Assembly (NCBI GenBank): GCA_003552885.1
Contig: PUPA01000095.1
Coordinates: forward strand, 1-14,297
Reading direction: 5' to 3'
From: Natrialbaceae archaeon
GTDB taxonomy: Archaea; Halobacteriota; Halobacteria; Halobacteriales; Natrialbaceae
Length of the DNA stretch: 14,297 nucleotides
The position numbers were made by a program, and so were the translations under genes. Position 1 is the first letter of the stretch; each line of letters begins with the position of its first letter. Shown here in pieces: positions 6,012-13,722 of the stretch. Below the pieces are notes generated by a model. That model did not search any database. It was not told the DNA's origin and saw nothing but the letters and a program-made list of their open reading frames with translations.

Positions 6012-6920
6012 TCACCGCTCGGCCCGGGCCGTCTGCATGGCCGTGCTGTTGTACGCCGCCCCGAGACGGCCGTCGGCGTCGGCGGCGATGACGCCCGCCG
6101 AGGAGCCGGTGAGCTCGCCGAACTCCTCGATCGCCAGCTCGCAGGCGTCCTCTGCCGGGAGACCCCGCTCGACGTGGCCGACGACGCGTCGTGAGAGGGT
6201 GACGCGGGCGATGTCCTCGCCGGCACCCGTCGCGCTCGCGCCGGCGGCGGGGGCACAGTAGAACCCCGAGCCGACCTGGGGAACGTCGCCGACCCGACCG
6301 GCGAGAGCGAGCCACCGTCCGCCCGTCGAGGTCGCGGCGGCGATCGACTTCCCGTCGGTCGCGACCGCGCCGACGGTGTCGTGGTCGTGTGGATCGGCCG
6401 CGTCGCGGTCGTCGTCTCCCTCCCGGCCGAACTGGTTCCGGCTGCCGAAACGCTCCCGGATCCACGCGAGGTGTTCTCGTGGCTCGTCGCCCGGGGGCTC
6501 GAGCTCGGCCCACCGGTCGGCGGTCCGGTCGGTCCGGAGCTCGACGCCGGTCTCGATTCCGAAGGTCTCGGCGAGCGCGACGGCGTGCTCGCCGGCGACG
6601 AGGACGTGTGGGGTCTCCTCGAGGACGAGACGGGCCACGCCGACGGCGCGTTCGACCCCCGGCATCGAGCAGGCGGCGCCGACGGCGCGGTCGTCGGTCA
6701 TGATCCCCGCGTCGGTCCGGACCACCCCGTCGCTCTGGATCGCGCCGCCGACGCCCGCGTTGAACCGGGGCGAGGACTCGAGGACGGCGACCGCGTCCTC
6801 GACGGCCGCCACCGGCTCCGCCGCGTCGACCCCCGCAGCTGCCGCCCGTTCTATGACCCGCTCTCTCTCTGCGGGCTCTTCCGGCCGGCCACCCGCGCCG
6901 CCGTGAACGATGATCCGCAT
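6012..6920 (-). CDS. Isoaspartyl peptidase / L-asparaginase (Ntn hydrolase, Thr type)
   Basis: A 302-residue plant-type asparaginase/beta-aspartyl peptidase, made as a precursor that cuts itself before a threonine to give alpha and beta chains. The start MRIIVHGGAG, NAGVGGAIQSDGVVRTDAGIM (54-74) and the beta-chain start HD|TVGAVATDG are diagnostic, with Thr182 the expected nucleophile. TSTGG (197-201) and GRVGDVPQVGSGFY (208-221) are the substrate-site motifs. The usual lysine between TGG and GRVGD is alanine here. The region before the cleavage site (about 163-181) is Asp/His-rich, forming an exposed acidic linker. It probably hydrolyses isoaspartyl dipeptides or asparagine. Its promoter lies inside a strong inverted repeat (6932-6963). 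Confidence 0.93.
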   Translation of the reverse strand: MRIIVHGGAGGRPEEPAERERVIERAAAAGVDAAEPVAAVEDAVAVLESSPRFNAGVGGAIQSDGVVRTDAGIMTDDRAVGAACSMPGVERAVGVARLVLEETPHVLVAGEHAVALAETFGIETGVELRTDRTADRWAELEPPGDEPREHLAWIRERFGSRNQFGREGDDDRDAADPHDHDTVGAVATDGKSIAAATSTGGRWLALAGRVGDVPQVGSGFYCAPAAGASATGAGEDIARVTLSRRVVGHVERGLPAEDACELAIEEFGELTGSSAGVIAADADGRLGAAYNSTAMQTARAER

Positions 6921-6931
6921 GGTCGAGGGCT

Positions 6932-6963
6932 CGAAACCGGGCAGGATAACGGTCCCGGTTTCG
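6932..6963 (-). promoter_or_regulatory. TATA box flanked by a 10-bp perfect inverted repeat (asparaginase operator candidate)
   Basis: CGAAACCGGG (6932-6941) and CCCGGTTTCG (6954-6963) form a perfect 10-bp inverted repeat around a 12-nt spacer. Allowing one bulged base, it extends to 6929-6967. On the minus strand the spacer reads accgTTATcctg, placing TTAT (6946-6949) 26-29 nt before the ATG, exactly where the TATA box of a leaderless gene belongs. A dimeric repressor on this site would cover the TATA box. Confidence 0.66.
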
Positions 6964-7056
6964 GAGCCTCACGGTCCGAACCGACGGCGTCCGGCCCGGA
7001 ACGCCCCCCTCCGGATCCCACACACTTAGGGGTCCCCCTCGAGTACCGACCGGGCG

Positions 7057-7302
7057 ATGATGCCCGTCGGCCTCTTGGCCGCGTTCTGCGTGGTGATGTC
7101 GGCTCTCGCGGTCGCCAGACTCGCCCTCGCGGAGCGGCGACGGCCGACCGACGTCGGCTCGGCGCTGCTGGTCGTCGCCATCACGGCCTTCGTTCTCCTC
7201 TGGCGCGAGCTCGAGCGGGGGCTGACGCCGCGTGTGGCGCTCTGGCTTCTCGCGGGCTCGTCGTGTGCGGCCATCGGTGTCGGTCTGATCCTCCGGGAGT
7301 AG
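7057..7302 (+). CDS. Small integral membrane protein (81 aa, about 3 helices)
   Basis: An 81-residue hydrophobic protein with three predicted membrane segments: about residues 3-24, 33-49 and 58-78, separated by Arg-rich loops (ERRRPTD; RELERGLTPR) that by the positive-inside tendency would lie in the cytoplasm or alternate. Either of two adjacent ATG codons (7057 or 7060) could be the start. A CTTAG element (TTAG 7026-7029) lies 28-31 nt before the first. It is upstream of icd on the same strand with a 54-bp gap that contains the icd promoter, so co-transcription is possible but not required. No family is recognised. Confidence 0.75.
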   Translation: MMPVGLLAAFCVVMSALAVARLALAERRRPTDVGSALLVVAITAFVLLWRELERGLTPRVALWLLAGSSCAAIGVGLILRE

Positions 7303-7326
7303 CCCGCGACGGAAATGGGAGCCCTT

Positions 7327-7344
7327 TTGATCGGGGTCGATCAA
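7327..7344 (+). promoter_or_regulatory. icd core promoter with overlapping inverted repeat
   Basis: TTTTGA (7325-7330) lies 27-32 nt before the icd ATG. Overlapping it, TTGATCG (7327-7333) and CGATCAA (7338-7344) form a perfect 7-bp inverted repeat with a 4-nt spacer. The repeat spans about -30 to -13, a position where a regulator would compete with the basal transcription factors. Confidence 0.6.
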
Positions 7345-7356
7345 CTGTCGGACGAC

Positions 7357-8622
<1,266 letters not shown>

Positions 8623-8626
8623 AGCT

Positions 8627-8648
8627 CTCGACACCCGCGGTTGTCGAG
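8627..8648 (+). terminator. Hairpin just after the icd stop codon
   Basis: CTCGACA (8627-8633) and TGTCGAG (8642-8648) form a 7-bp stem with an 8-nt loop, starting 5 nt after the icd stop. A TTTT run follows only at 8719-8722 after the tandem repeat, so this may be a 3'-end structure with termination further on. Confidence 0.45.
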
Positions 8649-8712
8649 GTTCTTGCGGTCCTTGTGATTCTCGTGGTTCTCGTGGTTCTCGTGGTTCTCG
8701 TGGTTCTTGAGA
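8641..8712. repeat. 9-bp tandem repeat between convergent icd and the Nramp-like gene
   Basis: Eight consecutive 9-nt units fill 8641-8712. Four are identical (TTCTCGTGG, 8668-8703) and four flanking units are degenerate (TTGTCGAGG, TTCTTGCGG, TCCTTGTGA before; TTCTTGAGA after). The array lies wholly between the two stop codons of convergent genes. It is lower in GC and more pyrimidine-rich on the plus strand than the surrounding DNA. Likely a slippage-prone microsatellite, possibly part of the transcript 3' ends. Confidence 0.93.
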
Positions 8713-8727
8713 GACCCCTTTTACAAT

Positions 8728-10092
8728 TCAGTCGCCGATCCCGAGCGTCCGACCGGCGGTCGTGACGAGGAGAAGCGCCGTCGCCACGGCCATCGCGGCC
8801 GCGAACGCGACGACGAACGCCGAGAGCGGCTCGGTCACGGTCGCGAGCTCGTCGCGGACGAACTCGCCAGCGACGACGGCCGCCACGGCGAAGAGGGCGA
8901 CGCCGCCGACGTTGGCGAGGCGTCCGTTCGTCTCGGGGACGACCTCCGGGTCGTTCAGGAGGACGAGGATCACGGCGAGCGCGAACGGGGTGCCGACGAG
9001 GCCGAACGCGAGCACGAGCACGAGCAGCTGGAAGAACGCCCCCTCGAGGAACGCCCCGCCGGCCGACAGCAGGGCGACGGCGGCGATCAGCGCCCGGTAC
9101 CGGCCGTCCTCGATCGATCGCTCCCAGCCGAGCTTGTCGGCCAGCAGGTACGGCGGGACCAGCGTGTTCCCCCCGAGCGTCGAGACCGCCGCCCCCAGCA
9201 GGCCGGCCAGGAACAGCCACGTCGCGTACTCGCCGGCGACCGGACCGAGCGCCTCCGCGGCCTGGAGCTCGGTTATCGTGGCCGGATCGGCGCCGATCGC
9301 GGGGAGGACGCTCGCGGCCACGAGGAAGATCGCGAGGCTGTAGAGTCCGAAGGCGACGAGCATCGAGCTGACGACGTCGACCGTCGCGACGTCGGCGTCC
9401 CGGCGACCCCACCCCCGGGCGTCCATGGTGTACCCCTGCATCGTCAGGAGGGTGATGTGGACTGCGCCGCCGAGGACGCCCGCGGCGACGAGCGCACCGC
9501 CGACGCCGGCCGGGATCGCCGGCACGAGTCCGCCCGCGGCCGCCCCCGGATCGATCGGCACCACGAACGCCGCGGCGACGAACGCGAGGACCACGAGCGA
9601 GACGAGCAGCTTCGCGCCGAACTCGGCCACGCGGTAGCCCCCGCCCGCGAGGCCGGCCGCCAGCACGATCGCCCAGCCGATCCCCCACAGCCGCGGATCG
9701 GCGAGCGTCGCCACGCCCGCACTCCCCGCCACCGTCGCGCTCACGTCCGCCAGGGTCTTCATGATCACCAGCTGGGCGAGCCCCGCCGCGAGGACGACGT
9801 CGATCACGAGCACCCACGCCCACGCCGAGCCGAGGTGCTCCTCGACGACGGCGACGATCCCCGCCCCGGTCAGTAAGCCGAGCCGCGCGGCGAGGTACTG
9901 CCCGATCGTACCGAGCACGGCCGAGAGCACCACGACCCACAACAGCGCGTAGCCGAAACTCGCCCCCGCGACCAGCAAGCTCACCATCGTCGCCGGCCCC
10001 GCCGCGATCGCGCCGGCGAGCCACGTCGGTCCGAGTCGTCGCAAGGCGGTGCCGAGCCGTCTCGGATGCCACGTTCCCATCTCGGTTGCCAT
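8728..10092 (-). CDS. Nramp-family-like membrane transporter lacking canonical metal ligands
   Basis: A 454-residue polytopic protein with about 11 hydrophobic segments. Fold assignment rests on GPTWLAGAI (21-29), AGASFGYALLWVVVLS (42-57) and GQYLAARLG (64-72), which match Nramp TM1-TM2 (GPG.. AGAxFGYxLLWV.. LQ.xAxxLG). Aligning on FGY, the metal-binding DPGN of TM1 is GPAT (32-35), and the TM6 motif MPHN is AVHI (210-213), so the Asp, Asn and Met ligands are all absent and only the His is kept. Transport of Mn2+/Fe2+ therefore cannot be assumed; relatives with altered ligands include Mg2+ carriers. An alternative start is Met5 (10080). The ATG at 10090-10092 fits a TTATTA element at 10116-10121. 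It is divergent from cbiA. Confidence 0.82.
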   Translation of the reverse strand: MATEMGTWHPRRLGTALRRLGPTWLAGAIAAGPATMVSLLVAGASFGYALLWVVVLSAVLGTIGQYLAARLGLLTGAGIVAVVEEHLGSAWAWVLVIDVVLAAGLAQLVIMKTLADVSATVAGSAGVATLADPRLWGIGWAIVLAAGLAGGGYRVAEFGAKLLVSLVVLAFVAAAFVVPIDPGAAAGGLVPAIPAGVGGALVAAGVLGGAVHITLLTMQGYTMDARGWGRRDADVATVDVVSSMLVAFGLYSLAIFLVAASVLPAIGADPATITELQAAEALGPVAGEYATWLFLAGLLGAAVSTLGGNTLVPPYLLADKLGWERSIEDGRYRALIAAVALLSAGGAFLEGAFFQLLVLVLAFGLVGTPFALAVILVLLNDPEVVPETNGRLANVGGVALFAVAAVVAGEFVRDELATVTEPLSAFVVAFAAAMAVATALLLVTTAGRTLGIGD

Positions 10093-10106
10093 CGACGGCG
10101 TTTTCC

Positions 10107-10122
10107 ACTCCGGAGTAATAAC
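10107..10122 (-). promoter_or_regulatory. Promoter of the Nramp-like gene with palindrome ACTCCGGAGT
   Basis: On the minus strand TTATTA (10116-10121) lies 24-29 nt before the ATG. The perfect 10-bp palindrome ACTCCGGAGT (10107-10116) abuts it on the gene side, covering -15 to -24. The placement is suited to a repressor site. The regulator is unknown; metal-responsive DtxR-family proteins are an obvious but untested idea. Confidence 0.52.
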
Positions 10123-10164
10123 TCTGTGGTATCACTGGAGTATACACGCCGCCAGCTCCATCGA

Positions 10165-10177
10165 CGACTTCAAGTCG
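10165..10177 (+). promoter_or_regulatory. Palindrome in the cbiA core-promoter position
   Basis: CGACTTCAAGTCG is a perfect 6+1+6 palindrome located 25-37 nt before the cbiA ATG (10202). Its centre CTTCAAG is the only AT-richer element at the TATA position, so the palindrome and the basal promoter probably coincide. Confidence 0.45.
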
Positions 10178-10201
10178 ACCCGCGTCGGAACGAGTAGCCC
10201 A

Positions 10202-11503
10202 ATGGAAGGGTTCGTCCTCGGCGGCGTGAGTTCCGGCGTCGGCAAGACGGTCGCGACGCTCGCCGTCCTCGGGGCGCTCGAGGACGCCGGCTACGCGGTC
10301 CAGCCCGCGAAGGCCGGCCCGGACTTCATCGACCCGAGCCACCACGAGGCGACCGTCGGCCGGCCGTCCCGCACCCTCGATCTGTGGCTCTGTGGCGAGG
10401 CGGGCGTCCGACGCAACTACGCCCGCGGCGAGGGCGACGTCTGTGTCGTCGAGGGCGTGATGGGTCTGTACGACGGCGACGGCTCGAGCACGGCGATGGT
10501 CGCCGAGGCGCTGGACCTGCCGGTCGTACTCGTCGTCGACGCGAGCGCCGGCATGGAGAGCGTCGCGGCGACCGCCGTCGGCTTCCGGGAGTACGCCGCC
10601 CACGCCGGCCGGGACGTCGAGGTCGCGGGGATCGTCGCCCAGCGCGCCCACGGCGGCCGTCACGAGCGGGGTATCCGCGACGCCCTGCCCGAGGACGTCG
10701 AGTATTTCGGTCGAATCCCGCCGAAACCGGACCTCGAGATCCCGGATCGCCACCTCGGGCTCCACATGGGCGCGGAGGTCGCCCTCCCCGAGGAGGCGCT
10801 GTCCGAGGCCGCCGAGACGCTCGAGGGAGAGCGGCTGGCGGCTCTGGCGCGTGAACCACCGTCGCCGGCGCCGTCGGCCGCGTCCGCTCCGGCGGTCGAC
10901 GCCCGGATCGCGATCGCCGACGACGCGGCCTTCTGTTTTCGGTATCCAGCGACCGTCGAGCGGTTCCGCGAGCGGGCCGAGCTGGTCACCTTCTCGCCGC
11001 TCGCCGGCGACCCGGTCCCCGACTGCGACGGCGTCTACCTCCCGGGTGGTTATCCGGAACTACACGCCGAGGAACTCGAGTCCGCGGGCACGCTCGCGCA
11101 GCTGGGACGGCTCGCGATCGACGGTCTCCCGGTTCTCGGGGAGTGTGGCGGCCTGATGGCCATGTCCCGGTCGCTGACGACGGCCGACGGCGACAGCCAC
11201 GCGATGGCCGGCATCCTCCCCGCCGACGTCGCCATGTGCGACCGGTATCGGGCGCTCGACCACGTCGAGCTCGAGGCGACCCGCGACGGCCCGACCGCGA
11301 CCGCGGGCGAGCGTCTCCGTGGCCACGAGTTTCACTACTCCAGCGCTGACGTCGACTGCGACGCGCGCTTTGCCTTCGAGACCGTCCGCGGGGAGGGCAT
11401 CGACGGCGACCACGACGGGTTGCTCGCGTACGACTCCATTGGTACCTACTGTCACGTCCACGCCGAGAGTGGGGCGTTCGATCGGTTCCTCGAGACGCTC
11501 TGA
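10202..11503 (+). CDS. cbiA: Cobyrinate a,c-diamide synthase
   Basis: A 433-residue enzyme of cobalamin synthesis that uses ATP and glutamine to amidate side chains a and c of cobyrinate. The N-terminal dethiobiotin-synthetase-like domain has the P-loop GGVSSGVGKT (7-16), the family motif GPDFIDPSHHEA (39-50) and VEGVMGLYDG (83-92). The C-terminal class I glutamine amidotransferase domain has YLPGGYPELH (279-288), the nucleophile Cys315 in GECGGLM and a TYCHVH histidine motif (415-420). The linker at about 218-231 is Pro/Ala/Ser-rich. The related enzyme for coenzyme F430 is unlikely in a haloarchaeon. The frame is open back to 10049, but the P-loop lies 7 residues from the ATG at 10202, which is therefore the start. 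It is divergent from the Nramp-like transporter. Confidence 0.95.
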   Translation: MEGFVLGGVSSGVGKTVATLAVLGALEDAGYAVQPAKAGPDFIDPSHHEATVGRPSRTLDLWLCGEAGVRRNYARGEGDVCVVEGVMGLYDGDGSSTAMVAEALDLPVVLVVDASAGMESVAATAVGFREYAAHAGRDVEVAGIVAQRAHGGRHERGIRDALPEDVEYFGRIPPKPDLEIPDRHLGLHMGAEVALPEEALSEAAETLEGERLAALAREPPSPAPSAASAPAVDARIAIADDAAFCFRYPATVERFRERAELVTFSPLAGDPVPDCDGVYLPGGYPELHAEELESAGTLAQLGRLAIDGLPVLGECGGLMAMSRSLTTADGDSHAMAGILPADVAMCDRYRALDHVELEATRDGPTATAGERLRGHEFHYSSADVDCDARFAFETVRGEGIDGDHDGLLAYDSIGTYCHVHAESGAFDRFLETL

Positions 11504-11570
11504 TACGGATCGTCGTACCCTCCGCGCCCGTGCCGGACCGGAGTCGCGGGCGTCCACGGCCGAGAGGGGA

Positions 11571-11915
11571 TCAGCCGTCTGTCGCCCAGTCGGGGGCCTC
11601 CCGCGGCGGGCTGAAGACGTCCACCCCGCGGACGACCCCCTCGCCGCGGTTCTCGACCCCGTGGGGCTGGCCGCCGGGGATCGCGTAGGCGTCCCCGGGG
11701 CCGACGACGACCTCCTCGCCGTCGACGAGGAAAGTGAGCTCCCCCTCGTAGACGAACCCCGTCTGCTCGTGTGGGTGATCGTGTTCCGTGACGGTCGCCC
11801 CTGGCTCGATCTCGAAGTGCTGGACGCTCATCTCCTCGCCGCTGGCGAGGGCCGCGAGGTATGTGCCCTCGGCGGCCTCCGTCGGTTCGACGTCCGACAA
11901 CCCGACTCGTTGCAT
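11571..11915 (-). CDS. Small cupin-domain protein
   Basis: A 114-residue single-domain cupin, a beta-barrel with a bound metal ion. Motif 1 is GATVTEHDHPHEQTGFVYEG (39-58), with His45, His47 and Glu50 (or Glu57) as ligands. Motif 2 is GDAYAIPGGQPHGVEN (74-89), with His85 as the last ligand. Family members include enzymes, sugar-binding proteins and regulators, so no substrate can be assigned. The ATG at 11913-11915 fits the cupin boundary, and the CTTTATTT element at 11938-11945 lies 24-31 nt upstream, consistent with its own leaderless promoter. It is convergent with cbiA (67 bp between stops). Confidence 0.88.
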   Translation of the reverse strand: MQRVGLSDVEPTEAAEGTYLAALASGEEMSVQHFEIEPGATVTEHDHPHEQTGFVYEGELTFLVDGEEVVVGPGDAYAIPGGQPHGVENRGEGVVRGVDVFSPPREAPDWATDG

Positions 11916-12005
11916 GGTGGACGGACGACTCGATCCGAAATAAAGACACGGCACCTGTCTCCGGTTCCGCCGTCGAAGACGGCCGCAGGCGGGACGTCCG
12001 CGGAC

Positions 12006-12221
12006 TCACTCCGCGTGGATCTCCCAGACCCCCAGCTTCGAGAGGGTCGCCCGCACGAAGAGGTAGACGAGCAGCCCGAAGCCGGCGAGCACCAGGGGTG
12101 CCTGTGCGAGCTGTGCCGTCCCCTGGCCGACGAGAAGCTGAGTGAACCCCCGGACGAAGAAACTCAGGATGACGAGCCCGATCGCGACGAGCGCGAGGGC
12201 GACGAAGTCGTCCCGGTTCAT
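12006..12221 (-). CDS. Small two-helix membrane protein (71 aa)
   Basis: A 71-residue protein starting MNRDDFVALALVAIG. It has two hydrophobic segments, about residues 6-26 and 41-58, joined by a Gln-rich loop (QLLVGQGTAQLAQ). The C-terminal tail is VRATLSKLGVWEIHAE. It is probably a two-pass membrane protein. The TATA position before the ATG is poor, but a perfect palindrome GTTTCGAAAC (12253-12262) lies 32-41 nt upstream and could supply a promoter with a short leader. The cupin gene follows 90 bp downstream on the same strand with its own promoter. No family is recognised. Confidence 0.7.
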   Translation of the reverse strand: MNRDDFVALALVAIGLVILSFFVRGFTQLLVGQGTAQLAQAPLVLAGFGLLVYLFVRATLSKLGVWEIHAE

Positions 12222-12400
12222 GTCTCAGGTTGGGGGCCCCGCCGGCAAGGCGGTTTCGAAACGACCCGTCGCTGAATCGGCACCCCGGTGGCCGTCGTGG
12301 ATCGGTATCCCGATGGACATCACGACCCGGTTGCCGATGGCCGCCGCCACGGCGTCGCCGGACCCGAGCGTTTTTGCTCCCACGGCGCCCTCCCTCGGGC

Positions 12401-13174
12401 GTGCGAATCGAGAACAGCTTCATCCCCGTCCGGGGGGTCGGAGAGCGGACCGAACGGCGGCTGTGGGAAAACGGCGTCACCCGCTGGTCGGAGTTCGACG
12501 GCGAACACGTCGGGCCGACGACCGCGAGCCGGATCGAGTCGTTCATCGAGGAGGGCCGGAGGCGGCTCGCGGCCGGTGACATCGGCTACTTCGCCGACTC
12601 GCTGCCAGCTGGAAGTCGCTGGCGCCTCTACGAGAACGTCCGCGAGGAGGCCTGCTTTCTCGACATCGAGACGACGGGGCTCGACGCTGACCGCAACGAG
12701 GTGACGACGGTGAGCGTCCACCGGAACGGCGAGACCCGAAGCTACGTCCGCGGGCTGGATCTGAGCCGCGACCGTCTCGAGGCCGAACTCGAAGCCGCCT
12801 CGTTGCTGGTCACGTTCAACGGCCGCCGGTTCGACGTCCCCTTTCTCGAGACGTGTTACGACCTCGAAGTCGAGCTCCCCCACCTCGACCTGTTGTATCC
12901 GTGCCGGCGGGTCGGGCTGACCGGCGGCCTCAAGCGGATCGAACGGGAGGTCGGCATCGGCCGCGAGCAGCCCGAGCTCTCCGGACGGGACGCCGTCCGG
13001 CTCTGGCACGAGTACGAACGCGGCGACGAGGGCGCCCTCGACCGGCTCGTCGAGTACAACCGCGCGGACACCCGGAACCTCGAGTCGCTGGCCGAGACCG
13101 TCGCGAACCGGCTCCACGAGGAGGTGTTCGAGTCGGCAATCGGCGGCTCCCGGTCGTCCGCGGGCGGACCGTGA
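12401..13174 (+). CDS. HhH + RNase H-like (YprB/DEDD-type) exonuclease
   Basis: A 257-residue protein with a short N-terminal helix-hairpin-helix segment (FIPVRGVGERTERRLWENGV, 7-26), likely contacting DNA, followed by an RNase H-fold exonuclease domain of the YprB type. The acidic catalytic set is visible: Asp88 and Glu90 in FLDIETTG, Asp145 in FNGRRFDVPFL, and Asp223 in YNRADTRNL. It would degrade DNA or RNA from an end; the true substrate is unknown. The GTG at 12401 is preferred: similarity begins there and TTTTTG (12371-12376) lies 25-30 nt upstream, the leaderless position. Upstream in-frame sequence is Arg/Pro-rich and does not look coding. Confidence 0.87.
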   Translation: MRIENSFIPVRGVGERTERRLWENGVTRWSEFDGEHVGPTTASRIESFIEEGRRRLAAGDIGYFADSLPAGSRWRLYENVREEACFLDIETTGLDADRNEVTTVSVHRNGETRSYVRGLDLSRDRLEAELEAASLLVTFNGRRFDVPFLETCYDLEVELPHLDLLYPCRRVGLTGGLKRIEREVGIGREQPELSGRDAVRLWHEYERGDEGALDRLVEYNRADTRNLESLAETVANRLHEEVFESAIGGSRSSAGGP

Positions 13175-13195
13175 GACCGCGGGCCGTGACCGGCG

Positions 13196-13642
13196 TCAGG
13201 ACTGCGGATCGAGGTCGACGAGCTCGAGGGACCGATCGAGGTGACAGACCTCGTGGGGTGGGTCGCCGACGACGCCGTCGATGCGGTACTCGCCGTCGAA
13301 CGTCAGCCCGTCCGGCTCACAGAACCCGTGGCTCGGACAGTCGACGTACGGACACGGTCCCTTCAGTTTCGCCTTGCTACCGGCGAACGCACCCTTCGAC
13401 GGGACGTTCGCACGGACCGTGACGGGTTCGACCTCCACGGCGCGAACCCCCCCGTCGTGGATGGCACACTCGAGGGTCTGGGCGTTCTCCCGGACGTCGG
13501 TGATCCGGTATCTCCTGTTGGGGGTGAGGTTGAGACACTGGCTCCGGTACGGGCAGCCGGCACAGCCCTCGGCTTCCCCCTCGTAGACGAACTCCGTGCC
13601 CGGCTCGGCGAGCCGGGTTCCGATGAGGGTGACGGTGGTCAT
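13196..13642 (-). CDS. UPF0179 family cysteine-rich protein
   Basis: A 148-residue archaeal protein of the uncharacterised UPF0179 family. It begins MTTVTLIGTRLAEPG. Eight cysteines are present: C27-x2-C30-x5-C36, C59, C97-x4-C102-x5-C108 and C133, plus H106 and H130. The two clusters could hold zinc or an iron-sulfur cluster; this is inference. The ATG at 13640-13642 is chosen because family similarity begins there and CTTAAC (TTAA at 13668-13671) lies 26-31 nt upstream. A longer frame starts at a GTG (13724-13726) overlapping the stop of the preceding gene as GTGA and would add 28 residues made largely of a repeated SQDRRRDV. It is downstream of the DUF5820-like gene on the same strand. Confidence 0.88.
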   Translation of the reverse strand: MTTVTLIGTRLAEPGTEFVYEGEAEGCAGCPYRSQCLNLTPNRRYRITDVRENAQTLECAIHDGGVRAVEVEPVTVRANVPSKGAFAGSKAKLKGPCPYVDCPSHGFCEPDGLTFDGEYRIDGVVGDPPHEVCHLDRSLELVDLDPQS

Positions 13643-13673
13643 GTCCGAAGACACGCCCCGTGGCGGGTTAAGA

Positions 13674-13721
13674 CTCACGTCCCGACGGCGGTCCTGGCTC
13701 ACGTCCCGACGGCGGTCCTGG
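13674..13721. repeat. 24-bp perfect tandem duplication
   Basis: Two identical 24-bp units lie at 13674-13697 and 13698-13721, followed by the first 6 nt of a third (13722-13727). They fill the gap between the stop of the DUF5820-like gene and the UPF0179 promoter. The third partial copy includes that stop codon. Read on the minus strand in the UPF0179 frame, each unit encodes SQDRRRDV. Confidence 0.93.
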
Positions 13722-13722
13722 C

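Noticed and set aside
7315..7356. Upstream in-frame ATG for icd adding 14 residues
   Set aside because: It lies before the TATA element and the extra residues do not match known enzymes.
8641..8712. CRISPR-like array
   Set aside because: Units are 9 bp and contiguous with no spacers, so this is a simple tandem repeat.
12225..12383. 52-codon minus-strand frame with a GTG start, ending just before the two-helix membrane protein gene
   Set aside because: It overlaps the promoter of the divergent exonuclease gene and has no clear TATA element of its own, and the second half loses the GC3 bias seen in real genes. It could be revisited if the frame is conserved.
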